Below are positions 1 to 7,984 of a stretch of 64,000 nt of DNA, one piece after another (the first letter of the stretch is position 1; each line of letters opens with the position of its first letter). The translations under genes and the position numbers were made by a program. The notes beneath the pieces were generated by a model that did no database searches, had not been told where the DNA came from, and was given only the letters and a program-made list of their open reading frames with translations. This DNA comes from Streptomyces monashensis (GTDB lineage Bacteria; Actinomycetota; Actinomycetes; Streptomycetales; Streptomycetaceae), in assembly GCF_001866665.1 (NCBI RefSeq), contig NZ_MLYO01000024.1, forward strand, positions 248,001 through 312,000. Direction: 5' to 3'.

Positions 1-447
1 CCTGGAGGTGGAAATACTGAGCCCGAGCGGACCGCAAGTTGACGGATGTGGCAAGGCATCCGACACCAGCCACATCAAGGGGCGGAGCTGTTGCTGGCCG
101 CAGGTGACGTCGACCGTGCCCTTTCCCGGAGGTCCAAGGGTCGGGCCAGGCCGCGGCCTGGGGAAAGCTGATCGGTCGGCTGCCCTTCCCGGCGCTCAGG
201 CCGACAGCCGCGCGGAGCACCTCTGCCGCACAGGGGGAGGATTGTTGTGTGGAGGCTGACGGTCTCGCCAGATAGCTGGAACTTCGAGGCAGACGTCGGG
301 CATCTCCGCAGATGGAAGAGCGAAACTCGGGTGCCGGCTTCCACCGTCTGAGAGTATTGCCGCGGCTAAGCTGGCGCGCCGCTGGAGTGGTGTTCGCTGA
401 GATCGGCACGGCCTCGCCAGACATGGTTTCACCGAACGGGAGCCCAG
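1..447. other. Gene-poor leader of the first operon
   Basis: I see no convincing coding region here. The short open frames lack a ribosome-binding site and have no recognisable protein content. A self-complementary run CCAGGCCG/CGGCCTGG lies at 146-161, flanked by CTTTCCC (121-127) and GGGAAAG (161-167), so a transcript could fold; this may be the terminator of a gene left of the window. The promoter of the ATPase operon should lie in the last 200 bases, but no clear -35/-10 pair stands out. Confidence 0.4.
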
Positions 448-1710
448 GTGTCGTTGGAACGGTTCTCACTGGAGAACTATCGCTGCTTCAGGGAGAGACA
501 GGAGGTGGAGCTTGGAAAGATCACCGTGGTGCTGGGCCGGAACAATTCCGGCAAGAGTGCGGTCGTGCGAGCGCTCCCGCTCCTTTCCCTCGGTATCCGC
601 GGCGACTCCCCGTACCCTCTGGACCTGGACCTGATCCAGGGCTTCACTCCTTCGTTCGCCGATCTGATCCACGGCTCGTCACCCCATGGGCACATTCGCC
701 TGGGAGCGTCGATCGGGCACGAGGACGGCGAGACCGTCAGCGCCACCGCAGAGGTCCAGAACATCGCCAACCAGGGAATGCAGCTGGTCTCCTCGGTGCA
801 GATCTCCTCCGGGACGGAGGTCGCGAACCTCTCCTGGATCCCCGGCATCGACGCCTACTCCTCGGAGAAGCGCGCGTATCTTGTCGACGGCCAGGAGGCC
901 AAAGTCGGATTTCGCGGGCTGCTGCCCGATCCGGCCGACTGGCCGGACTCCGTCGGCGGTGTCAGCGGCGTCACTGGGCTCATTCGGGAAGGCCTCGACG
1001 AGATCCGGTATCTGGGTCCGTTCAGGAAGAGCCCGGAGCGCTTCTTCCGGTCTCCGGCCAGAACCCTGGGCAGCGTCGGCTATCGGGGCGAGAGGGCGCT
1101 CGGCATGCTCGCCGCGGACGAGGTGTATGGGCGCGGTCTGATCGGCCGTGAGGTGAACACCCTGCTGGAAAGCATCCTGCCCGGGTGGCGCCTCGAAGTC
1201 ACCGATGTCGGCTCCGGGATGTACATCCCCAAGCTGCGTTCCCTGCGCGACCCCGATCTCGTCGTCCACATCGACGACGTCGGCACCGGTGTGGTCCAGT
1301 TCCTGCCGATAGTGATCCAGCGGGCCGCGGACCGCGTGGAACCGCCCGCCGGGCCGGTGATCGAGATCGTGGAGGAGCCCGAACTCCATCTCCACCCTTC
1401 GGCGCATGCCGCGATCGCCGATCTCTACGTCGACGCCGTGCAGGAGTCGCAGGTGCGCTTCCTGGTGGAGACGCACAGCGAGAACTTCCTCCTCAGGCTG
1501 CGCCGGCGGGTCGCGGAGCGGAAACTGGCGCCGGAGGACGTGAAGATCTACTTCGTCGAGCAGGCCGAGGGGGCCGCCACCCTGCGGAAGATCGAGGTGG
1601 ACGCCCTCGGCAACCTCGACTACTGGCCGCGGGGGGTCTTCGCGGAGGACTTCGAGGAGGTGCGCGCCCTCGCGGATGCGCAGGCGAATCGGATCGACGA
1701 TGCGCGTTGA
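448..1710 (+). CDS. AAA family ATPase with DUF3696-like C-terminus (defence-type)
   Basis: This 420-residue ATPase of the OLD/RecF-like AAA_15/AAA_21 class hydrolyses ATP and, in characterised relatives, acts as sensor or scaffold for an effector. Visible motifs are Walker A GRNNSGKS at residues 30-37, an ABC-signature-like DVGTGVVQ near 275, Walker B ending in EEPELH at 309-314 and a switch histidine in VETHSE (His343). The last 50 residues (GNLDYWPRGVF and following) look like DUF3696, which terminates many ATPases of this class. The start is GTG 448, giving an N-terminus that begins at the usual first beta strand (LENYRCF). Its stop overlaps the start of the TOPRIM-like gene by 11 bases, so the two are probably translated together. 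The ATPase class is certain; the defence role is inferred from context. Confidence 0.85.
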   Translation: MSLERFSLENYRCFRERQEVELGKITVVLGRNNSGKSAVVRALPLLSLGIRGDSPYPLDLDLIQGFTPSFADLIHGSSPHGHIRLGASIGHEDGETVSATAEVQNIANQGMQLVSSVQISSGTEVANLSWIPGIDAYSSEKRAYLVDGQEAKVGFRGLLPDPADWPDSVGGVSGVTGLIREGLDEIRYLGPFRKSPERFFRSPARTLGSVGYRGERALGMLAADEVYGRGLIGREVNTLLESILPGWRLEVTDVGSGMYIPKLRSLRDPDLVVHIDDVGTGVVQFLPIVIQRAADRVEPPAGPVIEIVEEPELHLHPSAHAAIADLYVDAVQESQVRFLVETHSENFLLRLRRRVAERKLAPEDVKIYFVEQAEGAATLRKIEVDALGNLDYWPRGVFAEDFEEVRALADAQANRIDDAR

Positions 1711-2725
1711 GATTCCCGTCGACCTGCTGAAGGACCGTCAGGGCGACGAGAACGCAGAGCTCATATTGAAGCTGATCGCGTTCTTCAGGGAGGCGCGGCA
1801 CGAGTGGGCGATCTCCCCGCGTGATGTGGATGCCGTCCATACGTTCCTGGAGCGTCACCTCCCGGTCCTGGCGCAGAGCTACCTGCTGCTCGCGCAGAAG
1901 GCGAGCATGGCGCAGGCCTGGAGGCCGCAAGGGGGGACCACAGGCGTGGTCAGGGTGGCCGACGAGACGCTCGCGGCGGACATCCGCGACCTGGAACGGC
2001 CGGCCGTGCTGGTCGTGGAGAACGCGATCTACGACTGGCAGATGATCGAGGCGCTCGCGCGCCTGCTTGGCTGCGAGGACGTCATCGACGCCAAGGAGGG
2101 CAGCCGACTCGGTGTGTACAACGGAGGCGGCAAGGACGGGGCGACCCTGCACGCCGTCGACCAGGCCGCTCAGTTCTCCCGTACCAAGCGTGTGGTCCTC
2201 GTCATCGACAGCGACAGCTTCCACCCCACGGACCGGACCGGCAATCACGAGAAGGCCGAAGCCGCGGCGCGCGAAGGCGTGAGTGCGCACGTCCTCAGTT
2301 TCCGGGAGATGGAGAACTACATTCCCAACCGCGTCCTGGCCCGGCAGCCGAAGAAGACCGCCGGAATGTCCTCCATGGCCAAGCGCCTGGAGTCCCTCAA
2401 GACCTTCTCGCCCGAGCAGCGCGCCCACTTCGACATGAAGCACGGATTCAAGGGAAAGCCGCAGAAGGGTGCCGCCCAGAAGGGGCGCCACTCCGGGAAG
2501 GCGGGGACCACCTACGTCATCCCGCCGCGCCACGGTGATCTGTACGACGGAGTGGCGGAGCAGGATCTCATCACCCTCCAGGAGGGATTCGGAACGGACT
2601 TGCCGGGTCTGTTCCTGCAAGAGGTGGTGCGCGGCGGCATATCGGAGCGGGACCTGGACGGCCTGGGCCCCGGAGCGAAACAGGAGTTGCGATCGATGTT
2701 CGAAACGATTCGGGGCGTGATCTGA
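1700..2725 (+). CDS. TOPRIM-like protein, likely nuclease partner of the ATPase
   Basis: This 341-residue protein is not obviously named. The central part reads like a TOPRIM fold: a strand ending in Glu107 (LVVEN), then VIDSDS with Asp170 and Asp172, then EMENYIP with Glu203 and Glu205. That layout is typical of OLD nucleases and of the DUF4435 toxin AriB of PARIS. The N-terminal 100 residues are helical. A basic, Gly/Lys/Gln-rich stretch (about residues 245-275) may bind nucleic acid. I chose ATG 1700, inside the ATPase gene; an in-frame start at 1676 would lengthen the overlap. DUF262 begins two bases after its stop. In PARIS and OLD-type systems the ATPase holds or triggers a TOPRIM nuclease, so the same pairing is inferred here. 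Alternative: a catalytically dead adaptor. Confidence 0.6.
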   Translation: MRVEIPVDLLKDRQGDENAELILKLIAFFREARHEWAISPRDVDAVHTFLERHLPVLAQSYLLLAQKASMAQAWRPQGGTTGVVRVADETLAADIRDLERPAVLVVENAIYDWQMIEALARLLGCEDVIDAKEGSRLGVYNGGGKDGATLHAVDQAAQFSRTKRVVLVIDSDSFHPTDRTGNHEKAEAAAREGVSAHVLSFREMENYIPNRVLARQPKKTAGMSSMAKRLESLKTFSPEQRAHFDMKHGFKGKPQKGAAQKGRHSGKAGTTYVIPPRHGDLYDGVAEQDLITLQEGFGTDLPGLFLQEVVRGGISERDLDGLGPGAKQELRSMFETIRGVI

Positions 2726-2727
2726 GC

Positions 2728-4401
2728 ATGGGAGACATCGAGGTGGTCAAGGATATCTCCGTGGTGCCGGAGGTCCACTTCCTGGAGCAGGTGCTGGAGC
2801 GGATCGCGCAGGGCGAGCTGCGGGTGCCGAAGTTCCAGCGCCCGTTCCTGTGGCGCCCCGAGCAGATGCTCCAGCTCTTCGACAGCATGGAGCGCGGCTA
2901 CCCGATGGGCAGCCTGCTCATCTGGGAGACCGCCATGCCGCTCGAAAGCCTCGACACCATCGGTGGGCGCAGGATTCCGCTGGCACCGGAAGGGGCGAAG
3001 GTCGCCTACGTCCTGGACGGTCACCAGCGGCTCTCAACGCTCTTCGGCGTCCTCCACCGCTCGGCCGATGCCCCGCGGTCCGCGCGCCAGGAGGACTGGA
3101 TGTGGTGGGTCTACCGGCCGCTCGTCCGGTCGCAACACGACGGCGTGCGCTACCGCCACTGGAAGAGCGGCGAGCCGGTGCCCAGCCACTTCCTGCCTAT
3201 GCGGTCCGTACTGGGGACCCTGGACTTCCTCGAATACGCACGGACGCTGTCCGACGTCTCCGACTCCCGCGAGGAGGCCGACCGCCTCACCAAGGAGAGC
3301 GAGCGCATCGCGAAGCGGGTGAAGAACTACAAGGTCTCCGTGGTGCGCATGGAGGGCGGAACTCTCCAGCAGGCCATCGAGGTCTTCTCCAGAATCAACA
3401 GCAGCGGCCAGAAGATGCGTCCCGACCAGATGGTCTCCGCGCTGACCTACGGGACCATCGGCTCGGAGACGCTCAGCGACAAGATGGAGGAGATCAAGGG
3501 GCGGATCGCCGCTTCGGGCTTCGGCGAAATCCCGATCATGACGATCTTCCAGACCGTCCTCGCGCTGTCCGGCGAGGAGGACGTATACGGGGACACCTCC
3601 TGGGAGACGATGGCCCGCAAGGTCCAGGGCCAGCTCATGACCGCGGTGGAGGACACCGACCTGATCCTCCAGCAGGTGGTCGAGTTCCTGCGGGATGAGG
3701 TCCGGGTCCCGCTGGCTCGCCTTGTTCCCTACAACATCCAGATCATGCTGCTCGCCGTCTTCTTCCACTTCTCCGACAAGGTCGAAGCGGAGCAGCGGGT
3801 CAAGCTCCGGCTCTGGTTCTGGACCACGTCCCTGGCGGGCACCTTCGCTGGGTCCACCACCACCCAGGTCCGGAAATTCATCACGGAGATGAAGGCCTTC
3901 GCCCGGGGTAAGGGCGGGCTCAGCTACTCCGCTGAGCGGGCCCGTTCCTTCCCCGAACGCTTCGACCTGCGCAGCGCGCGTGTGCGCGCCTACCTCCTCT
4001 GGGACCTGCAGACGTTCCCGGACCGGAAGAACCTCGACGACGGCACCGTCAACGTGCTGGAACAGCTGGCGACGGCGCACAGCGAGACCTATCGACACGT
4101 CATCACCCAGAGCGGGGTCCCCGGGGCTTCCAGTCCCGCCAACCGGATCGTCATGACGACGCCGCCGGGTGTGTCGATCCGGCAGGCGCTCATCAGGCTC
4201 GCGGAGGACGGGCGGACCGACATCCTGGACTCGCACGGAGTCAGCCTCGCGTCCATCGAGCACCTCAAGGCCGACGCGTTCACCGAGTTCATCCTCGCCC
4301 GGCAGCACGAACTGGCGGCGCGGGAGAGGCAGTTCATCGAGAGCCTGGGCATCAAGTCGGCCGACAAGGAGGTCGGCGAGGCCGACATCGACACCGAGTG
4401 A
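2728..4401 (+). CDS. DUF262 domain protein (GmrS/ParB-like)
   Basis: This 557-residue DUF262 protein contains the ParB/Srx-like nucleotide-processing fold found in GmrSD type IV restriction enzymes and several defence islands. The N-terminal signature runs from RVPKFQRPFLW (about residues 32-42) through YPMGSLLIWE to LDGHQRLSTL, with Asp97 to Arg101 matching the family DGxQR motif. A later FSRINSSGQKM segment is also family-typical. The C-terminal half is helical and shows no DUF1524 HNH motif, so this is a GmrS-like half without its usual nuclease partner. The TOPRIM protein next door may supply the cleaving activity (inference). ATG 2728 follows the previous stop by two bases, making this the third gene of one operon. 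DUF262 is confident; the biological role is inferred. Confidence 0.8.
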   Translation: MGDIEVVKDISVVPEVHFLEQVLERIAQGELRVPKFQRPFLWRPEQMLQLFDSMERGYPMGSLLIWETAMPLESLDTIGGRRIPLAPEGAKVAYVLDGHQRLSTLFGVLHRSADAPRSARQEDWMWWVYRPLVRSQHDGVRYRHWKSGEPVPSHFLPMRSVLGTLDFLEYARTLSDVSDSREEADRLTKESERIAKRVKNYKVSVVRMEGGTLQQAIEVFSRINSSGQKMRPDQMVSALTYGTIGSETLSDKMEEIKGRIAASGFGEIPIMTIFQTVLALSGEEDVYGDTSWETMARKVQGQLMTAVEDTDLILQQVVEFLRDEVRVPLARLVPYNIQIMLLAVFFHFSDKVEAEQRVKLRLWFWTTSLAGTFAGSTTTQVRKFITEMKAFARGKGGLSYSAERARSFPERFDLRSARVRAYLLWDLQTFPDRKNLDDGTVNVLEQLATAHSETYRHVITQSGVPGASSPANRIVMTTPPGVSIRQALIRLAEDGRTDILDSHGVSLASIEHLKADAFTEFILARQHELAARERQFIESLGIKSADKEVGEADIDTE

Positions 4402-5010
4402 GGGGTAGCGAGTCCAGGCTTGTACAGCCTCGAAGGCGCAACGCGGCTCTCCTGCCCTGGAGCCGCAGTCGGCATGGCGATCACCACCTACCTGAGCTCT
4501 GTCTGAACCGACATGCCGTGCGGGATGCCTCTCCACCGTCCCACACGGCCGGGATCACCACACGAGCTTCTACGCTCGACTCGTGAGGATCGGCCTACCT
4601 TCCCGTGCCCTCCTGTATCGCCGCCGACAGTGACGTCCGCATGGATGGTCAGCTGGTGGTCGAGCATGTCAGCTCGTACCTGCCTGCAGCGCCATGGTTC
4701 CAGCTCGCGACTGGAGCTTCAGTGGCGTCGATGGCAAAGCGGGACAGTCGTAGCCCGTTAGCGTCGATGAACCGCAACTGGATACCAAGACTTGGGTCTT
4801 TGGACGGCTGCCCTGTTGGTGCGACTGTCCGCCAACGTGCCCTTGAGTAGTTCTTGACCGAGCACGGCTGAACGATCGTGTACGAGCTGGAGTGGCATCC
4901 GCACGGGGTGCATCCGGTCCGTAGTCGGAGAATGTCCTGATCGGTGCGCGAAGCACTGTGATGTGGGCGCTGACGGTCAAGCGTCGATAGCGGGGCGGCT
5001 TCTTGGTACG
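4402..5010. other. Gene-poor stretch with degenerate sequence
   Basis: There is no intact gene between the DUF262 gene and the Uma2 gene. Frames here are short, overlap on both strands and change frame, as expected for decayed insertion-sequence DNA. One piece resembles a transposase and is listed separately. No clean inverted-repeat ends or terminator were found. Confidence 0.5.
4640..4830 (-). pseudogene. Decayed transposase-like fragment (IS1380-like?)
   Basis: Read on the minus strand, one frame gives GIQLRFIDANGLRLSRFAID. A frame change near 4725 then gives RELEPWRCRQVRADMLDH. Together these resemble the core of IS1380-family transposases as I remember it, where a QLRFTDxDG strand is followed by LELRHRxRAR. 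No start, no complete catalytic core and no terminal repeats remain. The match is from memory and short, so this is a tentative call. Confidence 0.3.
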
Positions 5011-5577
5011 TTACAAGAGCCCAAGATCGACCGTGATGGAGAAAGGCGTGGTGGCCTTCACCGTCCCGGTGAACATCTCGCCGTCCCTGTAAGCCCTGGT
5101 GGCGGGGTCGAGAACGTAGGTGTAGACGATCGGGATACCGGTGGCGGCCTGCTCGACCCGCCAGTAGAAGGGGATGCCGGCCTTGGCGTACTGGTCCACC
5201 TTCACGATCCGGTCGGTGGTCTCCGAACCGGGCGACACGACCTCGACGACCAGGAGTACGTGCTCGGGGCGGGTGGGTGTGAGGTCGATGGTCTCCGCCC
5301 GGTAGACGGTGACGTCCGGCCGTCGGTTGGTGAGCGGAACATCCTGCAGGCGGACGTCGAAGTCCGTGTCCGCGTTCCAGTCCGGGCCCGCGGCGGCGTC
5401 CAGGGCATTGGCCAGGATCCGCGCCAGCCGGTTGTGCCGCTTGGAGGCGCTCGGGCTCACGACGACCATCCCGTCCACGATCTCGATGCCGGCGCACTGC
5501 TCCTCGGACCAGGAGTCGTACTGCTCCGCGCTGATCTGCGAATGCATCCACGCGGGCGCCACCATCTCGGCGGTCAT
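5011..5577 (-). CDS. Uma2 family (DUF820) restriction-endonuclease-like protein
   Basis: This 188-residue Uma2 family protein belongs to a PD-(D/E)XK-fold group expanded in Streptomyces and cyanobacteria; its substrate is generally unknown. The nuclease core is visible: RRPDVTV with the acidic residue, then VLLVVEVVSPGSETTDR and KVDQYAKAGIPFYWRVE, which carry the ExV and downstream Lys/Tyr positions typical of the family. The N-terminal YDSWSEEQ...IEIVDGMVVVSPS is the usual Uma2 opening. It stands alone between degenerate DNA and a divergent gene. A purine-rich ribosome-binding sequence (ctccttc on the plus strand, 5585-5591) precedes ATG 5577. Such genes are often horizontally mobile; nothing here ties it functionally to the upstream ATPase operon. 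Confidence 0.85.
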   Translation of the reverse strand: MTAEMVAPAWMHSQISAEQYDSWSEEQCAGIEIVDGMVVVSPSASKRHNRLARILANALDAAAGPDWNADTDFDVRLQDVPLTNRRPDVTVYRAETIDLTPTRPEHVLLVVEVVSPGSETTDRIVKVDQYAKAGIPFYWRVEQAATGIPIVYTYVLDPATRAYRDGEMFTGTVKATTPFSITVDLGLL

Positions 5578-5774
5578 GGTGTACCTCCTTCGAGGAGCCT
5601 CGGCAGGTCCAGCGCTGCTGTGCCCAGCCTACTGTTCAGAGGTGCCGGGTCGCCCGACCCAGAGGTGGACGGAGTCGCTCACCACGTGATGGCGCACAAG
5701 TGCAATTCGGCCAAGTGAGGCGGGCTCGTCAGTGATTCACCGGTCGAGGCAGGCGCTGTGAGAGGCTGGGTCGT

Positions 5775-7811
5775 ATGAACCGGCTGGCTGGTGTGACCTC
5801 GCCTTATCTGCTTCAGCATGCCGATAATCCGGTCGACTGGTGGCCGTGGGGACCGGAGGCGTTCGAGGAAGCGAAACGGCGCGATGTACCCGTTCTGTTG
5901 TCGGTCGGTTACGCTGCGTGTCATTGGTGTCACGTGATGGCCCACGAGTCGTTCGAGGACCACGCCACCGCCGAGTACCTCAACGAACACTTCGTCAGCG
6001 TCAAGGTCGACCGCGAGGAGCGGCCCGACGTGGACGCCGTCTACATGGAGGCCGTGCAGGCCGCCACCGGGCAGGGCGGCTGGCCCATGACCGTGTTCCT
6101 CACGCCGGACGCCGAACCCTTCTACTTCGGCACGTACTTCCCGCCCGCGCCCCGGCACGGCATGCCCTCCTTCCGGCAGGTGCTGGAAGGGGTCCGCCAG
6201 GCCTGGGACACGCGCAGGGACGAGGTCGGGGAGATCGCCGGGAAGATCGTGCGCGACCTCGCCCAGCGGGAGATCAGCCACCAGGGCGACCGGGTGCCCG
6301 GCGAGGAGGAGCTGGCGCGGGCGCTGCTCGGGCTGACCCGGGAGTACGACCCGCAGCGCGGCGGATTCGGCGGAGCGCCGAAGTTCCCGCCGTCCATGGT
6401 GCTGGAGTTCCTGCTGCGCCACCACGCGCGGACCGGCGCCGAGGGTGCGCTGCAGATGGCACAGGACACGTGCGAGCGCATGGCCCGGGGCGGGATCTAC
6501 GACCAGTTGGGCGGCGGCTTCGCGCGGTACTCCGTCGACCGTGACTGGGTCGTTCCGCACTTCGAGAAGATGCTGTACGACAACGCGCTGCTCTGCCGCG
6601 TGTACGCGCACCTGTGGCGGGCCACGGGCTCCGACCTCGCCCGGCGCGTCGCTCTGGAGACCGCCGACTTCCTCGTCCGTGAACTGCGCACCGAGCAGGG
6701 CGGGTTCGCCTCGGCGCTCGACGCCGACAGCGACGACGGCAGCGGACGGCACGTCGAGGGGGCGTACTACGTCTGGACGCCGGAGCGGCTGCGCGCCGTT
6801 CTCGGGGACGCGGACGGCGACCTCGCCGCCCAGTACTTCGGCGTGACCGACGAGGGCACCTTCGAGCACGGGCAGTCCGTCCTCCAGCTTCCCCAGCAGG
6901 ACACCCTCTTCGACGCCGCGAAGATCGCCTCCGTGCGGGAACGGCTGCTGGACGAGCGTCGGCGGCGGCCCGCGCCCGGCCGGGACGACAAGGTCGTCGC
7001 CGCCTGGAACGGGCTCGCGATCGCCGCGCTCGCCGAGACCGGCGCCTACTTCGAGCGGCCCGACCTGATCGAGGCCGCGGTCGGTGCCGCCGACCTCCTG
7101 GTGCGCGTGCACCTCGACGAGCACGCCCGGCTCGCCCGGACCAGCAAGGACGGCCGCGCCGGCGCCAACGCAGGGGTGCTGGAGGACTACGGCGACGTCG
7201 CCGAGGGCTTCCTGGCGCTCGCCTCCGTGACGGGGGAGGGCGTCTGGCTCGACTTCGCCGGGCTGCTCCTCGACCATGTGCTGACCCGTTTCGCCGACCC
7301 GGACACCGGCGCGCTGTACGACACGGCCGCCGACGCCGAGCGGCTCATCCGCCGCCCGCAGGACCCCACCGACAACGCCACCCCCTCCGGCTGGACCGCC
7401 GCGGCGGGCGCGCTGCTCGGCTACGCCGCGCACACCGGCTCCGAGCCCCACCGGGCCGCCGCCGAGCGGGCGTTGGGAGTCGTCACCACGCTCGGTCCGC
7501 GTGTGCCGCGGTTCATCGGCTGGGGGCTCGCCGTCGCCGAGGCCCTGCGCGACGGGCCGCGGGAGATCGCCGTCGTCGCAACCGGCACCACCCCCGACAA
7601 GAGCACAACGGCCTTGCACCGCACCGCACTTCTGGGCACCGCCCCCGGTGCCGTCGTCGCCGTCGGCGCCGTGGGGAGCGACGAGTTCCCGCTTCTCGCG
7701 GACCGCCCGCTCGTCGAAGGCCGGCCCGCGGCCTACGTCTGCCGTAACTTCACGTGCGAGGCGCCGACGACCGATCCGGAGCGGTTGCGCACGGCCCTGA
7801 ACGAGCACTGA
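5775..7811 (+). CDS. Thioredoxin-fold DUF255 protein (YyaL/SPATA20 family)
   Basis: This 678-residue protein has an N-terminal thioredoxin-like DUF255 domain (about residues 1-160) and a long C-terminal alpha/alpha toroid resembling six-hairpin glycosidases. The family hallmark openings are clear: SPYLLQHADNPVDWWPWG, then SVGYAACHWCHVM with the CxxC pair, and VDREERPD. Full-length relatives (bacterial YyaL, animal SPATA20) are of similar size. Their biochemical role is not established; redox or carbohydrate functions have been proposed. It is a single-gene unit; the nested inverted repeat beyond its stop may act as its terminator. ATG 5775 is the natural start because the conserved motif begins at residue 8. 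Confidence 0.9.
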   Translation: MNRLAGVTSPYLLQHADNPVDWWPWGPEAFEEAKRRDVPVLLSVGYAACHWCHVMAHESFEDHATAEYLNEHFVSVKVDREERPDVDAVYMEAVQAATGQGGWPMTVFLTPDAEPFYFGTYFPPAPRHGMPSFRQVLEGVRQAWDTRRDEVGEIAGKIVRDLAQREISHQGDRVPGEEELARALLGLTREYDPQRGGFGGAPKFPPSMVLEFLLRHHARTGAEGALQMAQDTCERMARGGIYDQLGGGFARYSVDRDWVVPHFEKMLYDNALLCRVYAHLWRATGSDLARRVALETADFLVRELRTEQGGFASALDADSDDGSGRHVEGAYYVWTPERLRAVLGDADGDLAAQYFGVTDEGTFEHGQSVLQLPQQDTLFDAAKIASVRERLLDERRRRPAPGRDDKVVAAWNGLAIAALAETGAYFERPDLIEAAVGAADLLVRVHLDEHARLARTSKDGRAGANAGVLEDYGDVAEGFLALASVTGEGVWLDFAGLLLDHVLTRFADPDTGALYDTAADAERLIRRPQDPTDNATPSGWTAAAGALLGYAAHTGSEPHRAAAERALGVVTTLGPRVPRFIGWGLAVAEALRDGPREIAVVATGTTPDKSTTALHRTALLGTAPGAVVAVGAVGSDEFPLLADRPLVEGRPAAYVCRNFTCEAPTTDPERLRTALNEH

Positions 7812-7834
7812 GCTGCGGACACGCACGGCAGCCG

Positions 7835-7886
7835 GTAAGCGGCAACTGTCCGAAAGTGAGCGGGTGTTCGGATAGATACCGCTTAC
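7835..7886. promoter_or_regulatory. Nested inverted repeats upstream of the glycan cluster
   Basis: GTAAGCGG at 7835-7842 pairs with CCGCTTAC at 7879-7886. Inside it TCCGAA at 7849-7854 pairs with TTCGGA at 7867-7872. The element could be the terminator of the DUF255 gene or a binding site or leader structure for the glycosyltransferase cluster. The AT-richer DNA just after it (7905-7920) is where a promoter would fit. Confidence 0.4.
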
Positions 7887-7984
7887 CGCATCCCCGTTCC
7901 GAAACAAGCTATTTATCTGAAGAGCTCCCACGCTTCACAGATCCCTCCTACGATCTCCACAACGACACGACGAGTGACACGGTG

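Noticed and set aside
448..5577. Whole left region considered as an integrated prophage or ICE
   Set aside because: No integrase, tRNA attachment site, phage structural or conjugation genes were seen.
5679..7931. 750-residue minus-strand open frame antisense to the DUF255 gene
   Set aside because: It is a composition shadow: Gly/Arg/Val/Leu-rich without domains, while the plus frame has clear family motifs.
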